The position numbers and the translations under genes are program-made. From positions 1-5,053 of the forward strand of contig CADBNA010000001.1 of assembly GCA_902795835.1 (NCBI GenBank): a stretch of DNA of 5,053 nucleotides, read 5' to 3'. Numbering within the stretch: position 1 is the stretch's first letter; each line of letters begins with the position of its first letter. This DNA is from an uncultured Lachnospiraceae bacterium. GTDB taxonomy: Bacteria; Bacillota_A; Clostridia; Lachnospirales; Lachnospiraceae. The notes beneath the pieces are model-generated. The model was not told where the DNA came from and made no database searches. It was given only the letters and a program-made list of their open reading frames with translations. Below are positions 1 to 4,520 of this stretch, one piece after another.

Positions 1-386
1 CCCGGCGCATGGAGCAGCGCGGTTTCCGTCCACTGGGTCTCGATCCGCTCAAAGGGATTCAGCGCATTGATCGAATCCTGCAGGATCAGACAGGTATGCG
101 ATGCGGAAAACCGCTGCCTTTCCTTCCAGGGCAGCTTCAGCAGGTCCGTTGTGCTGCCGTCCTCGTCCCGGAAGAGGATCTCGCCTTCCGTCCTCACCGT
201 TTTCCTGGGCAGCAGAGAGGTCAGACAATACATGGTCATGCTTTTTCCCGCTCCGGATTCTCCCGCAATCCCACGCAGTTCTCCATCGCGGACGGAAAAT
301 GAGACGTCCCGCAGGATGGGAATGGACTTCCTGCCATTTACAATATCCAGGTTGAGGTGCCTGACCTCCAGTATCGCCTCAGTCAT
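1..386 (-). CDS. ABC transporter ATP-binding subunit, DppD/NikD/OppD class (partial, N-terminal 128 residues)
   Basis: This would be the cytoplasmic ATPase that powers the importer encoded upstream. Translating the minus strand from the ATG at 384-386 gives 128 residues without a stop, and the gene runs off the left edge. Seen: a Walker A motif GESGAGKS at residues 42-49; a Q-loop with Q103 in LILQDSINALNP, where the LNP triplet is typical of oligopeptide/nickel-class ATPases; and the usual beta-strand opening (ILEVRHLNL). The signature motif, Walker B and the C-terminal oligopeptide/dipeptide extension lie outside the window. The start overlaps the permease stop by 8 nt (ATGACTGA). A Shine-Dalgarno site AAGGTG (394-399) lies 7 nt upstream, inside the permease gene, suggesting translational coupling. 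A second ATPase of the DppF/NikE type is expected further left but cannot be seen. The family is secure; the substrate is not readable from this subunit. Confidence 0.93.
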   Translation of the reverse strand, partial: MTEAILEVRHLNLDIVNGRKSIPILRDVSFSVRDGELRGIAGESGAGKSMTMYCLTSLLPRKTVRTEGEILFRDEDGSTTDLLKLPWKERQRFSASHTCLILQDSINALNPFERIETQWTETALLHAP

Positions 387-1176
387 AGATCGTCACCTTC
401 TCTCCCTGCAGGCTGCCGCTGTCAAACATCACATGGAAGAACACGGTCAGCAGCGTGATGGCCGCGGCCGGATAGATGACCAGCGTAGGATGGCTTATCA
501 TGTAAGTTCTGTACTGGTACAGCAGCGTGCCCCAGTCCGGTTTTGTGATGTCGGTGCCCAGCCCGATAAAGGCCAGTCCGGAATACTGGATGACGACATT
601 GGCCGCCTTGTTGCCCAGGAACACCAGCAGCTGCCCGCAGATATTCGGCAGTACATGGAATACCAGGATCCGCAGTTTTCCCAGGCCGATCACTTTTTCC
701 GCGTCGATAAATTCCTGCTTTTTCAGCACATAGGCCAGATTGTACGCCTGATTTACGTACTCACCCATATTGCCGATTCCAAAGACAATGCCGGCCATCA
801 GGGGGCTGAAGCCAAACAGGGCGGAAAAAACCATCGCCATGATAAATGACGGGATTATCAGCGTATAGTCTGCGATGAACTGGATTATGTTCCGAATCAT
901 GCCGCCCCAGAACGCGGCGATCAGGCCCAGCGCCGTCCCTACGCAGAAGGATATCGCGGCGGAGAGAAAAACCACCTCCATGGTCCGCAGCCCGCCTTCT
1001 ACCAGCAGCGAATACACATCCCTGCCCAGGTTGTCCGTCCCCAGCCAGTGTGCCGGAGACGAAGGCGCATACATATTCAGCACATCCGTCGTCATGATAT
1101 TCTGCCGCGGAGAGATCACCAGAAAAAGCATAAATGCCGCCAGGCATCCCAGGCAGATCCACTGTTTTTTCTTCAT
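379..1176 (-). CDS. ABC transporter permease, DppC/NikC class
   Basis: This 265-residue inner-membrane subunit forms half of the transport channel. Seen: an N-terminal membrane segment (residues about 6-21); the motif HWLGTDNLGRDVYSLL (43-58), the hallmark of the DppC/OppC/NikC branch; several further hydrophobic segments (about 68-90, 98-122, 124-136, 195-208, 232-250); the EAA coupling loop around 156-178, ending in HVLPN, which contacts the ATPase; and LAFIGLGTD followed by PDWGTLL (201-219), matching the conserved LSFLGLG...PSWG region. The length is slightly short for the branch, which is usually nearer 280-300, but every landmark is present. The start is supported by AGGAGG (1182-1187) 5 nt upstream. 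Its ATG overlaps the upstream permease stop as ATGA, and its end overlaps the ATPase start by 8 nt. This fixes it in a tight operon with both. Whether the transporter carries metal, metal chelate or peptide cannot be decided from this protein. Confidence 0.95.
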   Translation of the reverse strand: MKKKQWICLGCLAAFMLFLVISPRQNIMTTDVLNMYAPSSPAHWLGTDNLGRDVYSLLVEGGLRTMEVVFLSAAISFCVGTALGLIAAFWGGMIRNIIQFIADYTLIIPSFIMAMVFSALFGFSPLMAGIVFGIGNMGEYVNQAYNLAYVLKKQEFIDAEKVIGLGKLRILVFHVLPNICGQLLVFLGNKAANVVIQYSGLAFIGLGTDITKPDWGTLLYQYRTYMISHPTLVIYPAAAITLLTVFFHVMFDSGSLQGEKVTIYD

Positions 1177-2096
1177 GAGCGCCTCCTGACATCAATCGCG
1201 TACAGCACCAGATTCAGGATCAGGTGTACGACAAACATCCAGATCACAACCACCAGCAGGTAGGTCTGCAGCACCGTATAGTCGCTGGATTTCATGCTGT
1301 CTACCAGAAAATAGCTGATGCCCGGTATGGAAAAGGCAAACTCCAGAACGGTGCTGCCCCCGAACACCCAGGCAAAGCTGGAAATTACTGCCGCTATGAG
1401 CGTGCACAGGACCGGCCTGGACGCGTGGCGGAACAGCACATATCCCCTGTCAAAGCCCCGGGAAATGGAAAACCGCACATAGCTTTTTGTCATCTCCTCG
1501 CGGAAGGCATTGCGCACCACCCGGGAGAGCCCGCCCAGCTGATAGAGAGCTGTGATCAGGATGGCGGTCACAACGGCGTGAACCGGACTGCCGGTGAAAA
1601 ACTTCACGGCCTTCAGCTTTACACTGAGAAAATAGATGATGAACACGCTGGTGATAAAACTCGGAATCGACTGTGAAAAAACGGCAAGCGCGCTGCTTAG
1701 TCTGTCGCAGAAGCCGCCGGCATGAAGGGCTGCCCTGTACCCCAGAAAGAAGGAAGCCGCAGCGGACAGCAGAATGCCGCACAGGCCGATGCTCACGGAA
1801 TAGGGAAGCTTCTGGAAAAACGTATCCCGTATGCTGACATGACTGATCAGGGACAGTCCCCAGTCGCCCCGGAAGAAATTCCGCATCCACGCCAGATACT
1901 GCACGGGAAGCGGCTGGTCCAGCCCCATCAGTTTTGTCACTTTCTCAATGTTTTCCGCCGTGTGGGGCAGATTGAAGGATGTAAGCCACTGTTCTACAGG
2001 CGTCGTGGGCATCAGCCGCACAACGCCGAAAATCATAATCGAAGCTGTCAGGAAGATCAGCAGCCATTTCCCCAGAAACGAAAGGATATTTTTCAT
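1173..2096 (-). CDS. ABC transporter permease, DppB/NikB class
   Basis: This 307-residue inner-membrane subunit is the partner of the DppC-type permease. Seen: an N-terminal membrane helix (about 9-28) followed by VVRLMP; an extracytoplasmic loop with MGLDQPLPVQYLAW (57-70) and GDWGLSL (78-84), both landmarks of the DppB/NikB branch; further helices near 102-121, 134-158, 173-190, 229-247 and 278-300; the EAA-type ATPase-coupling loop at about 192-228 (VRNAFREEMTKSYV then SRGF and RHASRP); and the C-terminal IDVRRR, corresponding to the family's LDPR ending. Length and order fit the family. Its ribosome site is unusually poor: only a short GGG about 9 nt before the ATG, and the start lies 18 nt after the U-tract of a terminator-like structure. 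Permease output may therefore be well below that of the binding protein. The ATGA overlap at its end couples it to the next permease. Confidence 0.95.
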   Translation of the reverse strand: MKNILSFLGKWLLIFLTASIMIFGVVRLMPTTPVEQWLTSFNLPHTAENIEKVTKLMGLDQPLPVQYLAWMRNFFRGDWGLSLISHVSIRDTFFQKLPYSVSIGLCGILLSAAASFFLGYRAALHAGGFCDRLSSALAVFSQSIPSFITSVFIIYFLSVKLKAVKFFTGSPVHAVVTAILITALYQLGGLSRVVRNAFREEMTKSYVRFSISRGFDRGYVLFRHASRPVLCTLIAAVISSFAWVFGGSTVLEFAFSIPGISYFLVDSMKSSDYTVLQTYLLVVVIWMFVVHLILNLVLYAIDVRRRS

Positions 2097-2114
2097 ACGA
2101 ATATACCCGTTTAT

Positions 2115-2177
2115 AAAAAGGGACGAAACGGAACCCAGGCAAACCTGAACCTGTCACTCCTGTCTCCGTATCGTCCC
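2115..2177 (-). terminator. Intrinsic terminator-like structure between binding protein and permease genes
   Basis: In the minus-strand RNA, GGGACGA (2171-2177) pairs with UCGUCCC (2120-2126). After one U/U mismatch, ACGGA (2165-2169) pairs with UCCGU (2128-2132). A small inner hairpin CAGG-UUUG-CCUG lies in the loop. The stem is followed at once by UUUUUA (2114-2119). On the plus strand there is no T-run after the stem, so the direction is clear. It sits inside the operon, 18 nt before the permease start, so it is probably leaky or regulated rather than a true operon end. It would favour high expression of the binding protein relative to the membrane subunits. The long loop makes it less certain than the terminator in the leader. 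Confidence 0.72.
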
Positions 2178-2182
2178 TGCCC

Positions 2183-2292
2183 TGCGGTATTATGCTATGC
2201 GCTGCAGCATTTTACCGCATAATCAATGATTTCCTCACCAAATGCAGCCTGCGGACTGTTCCGCGCGTATGCCCGCACAGTCCTGCAGCTGT
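2183..2292 (-). other. Two intergenic RNA hairpins downstream of the binding protein gene
   Basis: The 223-nt gap between the binding protein and the first permease carries no gene but is highly structured. Hairpin A pairs GGACUGU (2277-2283) with ACAGUCC (2253-2259). It extends outward through CUGC/GCAG (2285-2288 with 2249-2252) and CAG/CUG with single-base bulges, spanning 2244-2292. Hairpin B pairs UGCGGUA (2213-2219) with UACCGCA (2183-2189). Neither is followed by a U-run. Hairpins like these after a binding protein gene can block 3' exonucleases and stabilise the upstream message, as known for malE-malF in Escherichia coli. That role here is inferred. Confidence 0.6.
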
Positions 2293-2319
2293 TTGGTTAT
2301 TCACTGTGCATTCTGTATC

Positions 2320-3819
2320 TCAGCTAAGACCCAGCTGCGGATTCACGACATAGTAGTCGCCGCAGTACGGTACATAATCGGCCAGCTTTTCAGAAACGGC
2401 GATGTGCCACTCCGGATCGATGAGGTAGATCATGGCGCCTTCCTCACCGGCGATCTGCTGCACCTGCTTCGCCAGTCCGTCGCGCTCCTCGCCGACTTCC
2501 AGCTCACCCATCTGGTCAAGCAGGGAATCAACCTCTTCATTGCTGTAACCATTGTGATTCTTGGAGCCGTCTGTGCGGAAGAACATATTCAGCGCGTAAG
2601 CCGGCTCGCCGGTCGGGGCGGTATGCTGCGCATAGAAAGCAATATCAAAATCGCCGGCGCCCAGCACTTCATCAATGTTGTCAACGATGCTCGTCGTCAC
2701 TTTGATACCGGCGGCATCCAGCTCGGAAGCGGTCAGCTGCATCAGAATCGGCAGATCCGGGCGGTACGAGTAGGTCAGCAGCTGCAGTTCCAGCGCCTCG
2801 CCATCCTTGTCCAGATATCCGTCTCCGTCGGAATCCGCGTATCCGGCTTCCTCCAGGAGAGCCATAGCCTCATCCGCATCTGTCTTCGCGTCAAACTCGC
2901 CCGCGAAGCTGTAATAGGTGGCAAACAGGCCGGTCGCCTTGCGGCCGCCGCGCAGAACCGTCAGCATGGCATCGCGGTCAATCAGCTCACTGACTGCTTT
3001 TACGACATTCGGATCATCCAGCGGGGCCTTTGCCAGGTTCGGAATGGCAAAATACTGATAGCCGGCGTCAAAGTTCTTCACGGTCAGACCCTTGCCCTCC
3101 AGATCCTCGGCGATCTCATTTGTCACGGTAAAGGCCATGTCGATCTCACCGGACTCAAAAGCCTGCTGCATGGCTGTGGTGTCTTTGAAGCAAAGCAGCT
3201 GCACATCCGGACGGTCCGCTGCCTGATCGTCATAATACTCGTTCGGAACCAGGTTTACAGACACACCCGGATCCAGAGAATCCAGCACATACGGGCCGGT
3301 AAAGACATAGCCCTCTTCCTCGCTGCCCTTGAATACGATGTTGGCCCACTCACAGAGGATGGACTTCATCACAGTGGTCTTTCTCTCTGTTGTCAGGGTC
3401 ACTGTGCCGTCTTCGGCTGCTTCAAAAGTAATCTTGCCTGCGGAGTCAGAGGCATTCGGGTTCATTTCCATTACGGTGTTCATGCTCTCGGCAACCGCAG
3501 CGGCGTCGCAGTCCGAGCCGTCGGAGAACTTCACGCCGTCTTTCAGCGTGAGCTTCCAGGTAAGGTCATCCACCTGCTCCAGATCCTCGGCAATATGAGA
3601 GACCAGCTCGCCTTCCGCATTCTGCATGAAGATCGTCTCACTGATGCCGTCTGCTGTCAGCGACCACGGATTGCCGCCGTAAGTCGGATCCACTTTGTCA
3701 ATCACATTCGTAACGCCGATGATGACAGGGGCATCCGCCTCCTCGGCCGCTGCCGCCACGGGCATGATGCCGGTCAGACACAGAGCGCCGGCCAGTAATA
3801 CAGAAAGTCTTTTTTTCAT
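2320..3819 (-). CDS. Extracytoplasmic solute-binding protein, family 5 (NikA/DppA/OppA superfamily); candidate cobalt or metal-chelate binder
   Basis: This 499-residue exported protein would capture the substrate for the adjacent importer. The chosen ATG (3817-3819) has AAGGAG (3826-3831) 6 nt upstream and yields a proper signal peptide. The frame stays open 17 codons further upstream, but without a ribosome site. Seen: MKKR, a hydrophobic core, and AAAA-EE near residue 26 as a likely signal peptidase I site; the family region LTWKLTLKDGVKFSDG (86-101) followed by the DAAAVAESM stretch; TGPYVL (174-179); an AFESGEIDM segment (220-228); a calcium-loop-like DSDGDGYLD (329-337); and YSNEEVDSLL (425-434). 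DGVKFSDG, TGPYVL and AFESGEID resemble Escherichia coli NikA (DGVKFSNG, TGPWIL, AFETGDID), compared from memory. His399 and His422 fall near NikA metal-site positions. No lipobox is visible, which is unusual for a Gram-positive binding protein. The riboswitch leader points to cobalt or corrinoid supply; peptide transport cannot be excluded. Confidence 0.94.
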   Translation of the reverse strand: MKKRLSVLLAGALCLTGIMPVAAAAEEADAPVIIGVTNVIDKVDPTYGGNPWSLTADGISETIFMQNAEGELVSHIAEDLEQVDDLTWKLTLKDGVKFSDGSDCDAAAVAESMNTVMEMNPNASDSAGKITFEAAEDGTVTLTTERKTTVMKSILCEWANIVFKGSEEEGYVFTGPYVLDSLDPGVSVNLVPNEYYDDQAADRPDVQLLCFKDTTAMQQAFESGEIDMAFTVTNEIAEDLEGKGLTVKNFDAGYQYFAIPNLAKAPLDDPNVVKAVSELIDRDAMLTVLRGGRKATGLFATYYSFAGEFDAKTDADEAMALLEEAGYADSDGDGYLDKDGEALELQLLTYSYRPDLPILMQLTASELDAAGIKVTTSIVDNIDEVLGAGDFDIAFYAQHTAPTGEPAYALNMFFRTDGSKNHNGYSNEEVDSLLDQMGELEVGEERDGLAKQVQQIAGEEGAMIYLIDPEWHIAVSEKLADYVPYCGDYYVVNPQLGLS

Positions 3820-3853
3820 ACTCTGCTCCTTTTCTGACAGTGAAATACTGTCA
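3820..3853 (-). promoter_or_regulatory. Ribosome binding site of the binding protein gene with an adjacent upstream hairpin
   Basis: The Shine-Dalgarno AAGGAG occupies 3826-3831, 6 nt before the ATG, and decides the start of the binding protein. Four nucleotides upstream of it is a perfect 7-bp hairpin: UGACAGU (3847-3853) pairs with ACUGUCA (3835-3841) around the loop AUUUC. The hairpin does not cover the ribosome site. It may keep the site open or protect the 5' end of a processed message; both are inferences. Confidence 0.7.
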
Positions 3854-3894
3854 TTGTGTTCTACACTCAAAAGTTGCTGTCAACGTGCTCCTGC

Positions 3895-3923
3895 AGATAT
3901 GCCGCATACGCCCCGGCATATCT
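3895..3923 (-). other. Perfect 10-bp hairpin in the leader downstream of the attenuator
   Basis: AGAUAUGCCG (3914-3923) pairs without mismatch with CGGCAUAUCU (3895-3904) around a 9-nt loop. An overlapping alternative pairs GCAGAUA (3926-3932) with UAUCUGC (3893-3899). No U-run follows on the minus strand. It lies in the 154 nt between the terminator and the binding protein gene, which hold no credible small gene. Its arms share the GCAUAU/AUAUGC core with the terminator arms, so it may compete for pairing or be a duplicated stem. The role is unknown. Confidence 0.55.
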
Positions 3924-3973
3924 TTTATCTGCATCGGTCTCTTCGTACCGCCGCATTCCCGGTCAGTTACCCG

Positions 3974-4007
3974 AAAAAAAAGCATATCCGGAAAAACCGA
4001 ATATGCT
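3974..4007 (-). terminator. Intrinsic terminator (attenuator) of the cobalamin riboswitch
   Basis: In the minus-strand RNA, AGCAUAUUCGG (3997-4007) pairs with CCGGAUAUGCU (3981-3991) across a UUUUU loop. This gives 11 bp with a single U-G wobble. A run of U residues (3974-3981) follows immediately. It lies 116 nt after the aptamer and 154 nt before the binding protein start, with no gene ending in front of it, so it can only act as a leader attenuator. Its 5' arm is also the target of a competing upstream strand at 4082-4093. In the usual scheme for this riboswitch class, cobalamin binding favours this terminator and shuts the operon off. Confidence 0.93.
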
Positions 4008-4081
4008 CCATACACACACGAAACATCAGAGACCAGCTCCAGCAGTAATACAAAGCCTGATTCTGACAGTACCACCTGTTA

Positions 4082-4093
4082 GGAACATATCCG
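4082..4093 (-). promoter_or_regulatory. Predicted antiterminator strand in the riboswitch expression platform
   Basis: The RNA CGGAUAUGUUCC (4082-4093) can form 12 consecutive pairs, two of them G-U, with GGAGCAUAUUCG (3998-4009). That segment contains most of the terminator's 5' arm, so the two structures exclude each other. The strand imitates the terminator's own 3' arm (shared CGGAUAUG). Its segment AUAUGUU (4084-4090) can also pair over 7 bp with AACAUAU (4312-4318), at the very 5' end of the leader. That pairing would close around the aptamer and could serve as an anti-antiterminator. Next to it is a palindrome, CCCGGATCCGGG (4095-4106). The pairings are read directly; the switching order is inferred. 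Confidence 0.65.
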
Positions 4094-4123
4094 TCCCGGA
4101 TCCGGGGAAACAGATACATCATC

Positions 4124-4300
4124 TTCACAGGCAGGTCTTCTGACTCGGCCTCACAGCATCCGGCACCTTCTCAGCATTGAAAAGCCCTCTCAACGCCAAT
4201 GGTATGCAGCCTTCCGCTCCGCCTCACAGCAACGGTCTTGTCGGAGAATCGCACTCCGTTCCCTCTTCACTCACACCAAAATAATGTGAGCACCTGTGAA
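4124..4300 (-). promoter_or_regulatory. Cobalamin (B12) riboswitch aptamer
   Basis: This is a leader RNA element that binds a cobalamin and controls the downstream transporter operon. Seen in the minus-strand RNA: closing stem P1, UUCACAGG (4293-4300) with CCUGUGAA (4124-4131), 8 perfect bp; a CUCAC/GUGAG stem; the conserved GGGAA-CGGA-GUG core with the CGGAG/CUCCG stem; a GCUGUGA segment equivalent to the family's GCCACUGUGA; a peripheral hairpin GCGUUGA/UCAAUGC; and the B12 box AGUCAGAAGACCUGCC (4130-4145), which departs from the consensus as I recall it at only one weakly conserved position. The aptamer is complete at 177 nt. The downstream terminator and antiterminator make it a transcriptional switch, normally OFF when cobalamin is abundant. 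The subtype (adenosyl- or methyl/hydroxocobalamin) is not assigned. Confidence 0.94.
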
Positions 4301-4329
4301 TACCAAAAAACATATGTTAGATCGTTGTA

Positions 4330-4358
4330 ATTATAGCATGCAGAGAATTGGGCTGCAA
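4330..4358 (-). promoter_or_regulatory. Housekeeping-type promoter for the riboswitch-transporter operon
   Basis: On the minus strand a perfect -10 TATAAT (4330-4335) carries an extended -10 TGC directly upstream (4336-4338). At 17 nt spacing there is TTGCAG (4353-4358), which keeps the critical TTG of the -35 consensus. Transcription would begin near 4322-4324, about 23 nt before aptamer stem P1. Spacing, match quality and position just before the riboswitch make this the likely operon promoter. Confidence 0.8.
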
Positions 4359-4520
4359 CTGGTTTTCATACAGGGAAGTTCTTCCTTTTTTCAATGCTTT
4401 GTAGTATACTATTTTATTGTAGCTGTATTATGTAATTTTATTAAATGTTCTTAATATTGAGAAAGTGATACATACCGCTTTCTGAAAGGACCCGGAAGCA
4501 GCCGACAGGGGGATTTATTG
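4359..4520 (+). promoter_or_regulatory. AT-rich upstream region of the surface protein gene (promoter zone, palindrome, ribosome site)
   Basis: This spacer holds no gene. Candidate -10 elements for the plus strand are TATACT (4405-4410, five of six consensus bases but no good -35) and TTAAAT (4441-4446), 18 nt after TTGTAG (4417-4422). Neither is convincing alone. A near-perfect 16-bp palindrome, TTCTTAATATTGAGAA (4448-4463), is centred on AATATT and could be an operator. A weak hairpin AGAAAG/CTTTCT (4460-4465 with 4478-4483) overlaps it. The Shine-Dalgarno AGGGGGA (4506-4512) sits 8 nt before the ATG. The ribosome site is solid; the promoter choice is tentative. Confidence 0.45.

Noticed and set aside
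67..849. Plus-strand open frame of 260 codons opposite the ATPase and DppC-type permease genes
   Set aside because: It crosses two genuine minus-strand genes, has no plausible ribosome site and no membrane or domain pattern of its own.
1945..2157. Minus-strand 70-residue frame starting at a GTG after AGGAG in the gap
   Set aside because: The putative ribosome site is too close to the GTG, and the frame runs out of phase into the DppB-type permease gene, whose own frame is unambiguous.
1722..2222. Plus-strand open frame of 166 codons opposite the DppB-type permease and intergenic gap
   Set aside because: It reads through the antisense of conserved permease sequence and of the terminator stem; the translation is low-complexity and basic, with no ribosome site.
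2097..2319. NiCo (czcD) or second cobalamin riboswitch in the gap before the permeases
   Set aside because: Purine-rich pieces such as CAGGGCAGGGACG recall metal-sensing RNAs, but the conserved four-way junction and the B12 box could not be traced. The stems read as plain hairpins plus a terminator.
2242..3798. Plus-strand open frame of 518 codons opposite the binding protein gene
   Set aside because: It mirrors almost the whole minus-strand gene, whose protein has clear family motifs, a signal peptide and a ribosome site. The antisense translation has no recognisable domain and no ribosome site; its openness follows from the codon bias of the real gene.
3853..3883. Possible second promoter for the binding protein: TTGACA (3878-3883) with CACAAT (3853-3858)
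   Set aside because: The -35 match is perfect, but the spacer is 19 nt and the -10 is poor. No better -10 is present at 16-18 nt. Kept only as a possibility for riboswitch-independent transcription.
3851..4075. Possible 74-residue leader peptide on the minus strand across the attenuator
   Set aside because: It would start at a GTG without a ribosome site and run through the terminator stem. The RNA structures explain this region better.
4371..4390. Plus-strand terminator-like hairpin AGGGAA-GTTC-TTCCTT followed by T residues
   Set aside because: The stem is only 6 bp with a wobble, and no plus-strand gene or transcript is evident upstream for it to end.
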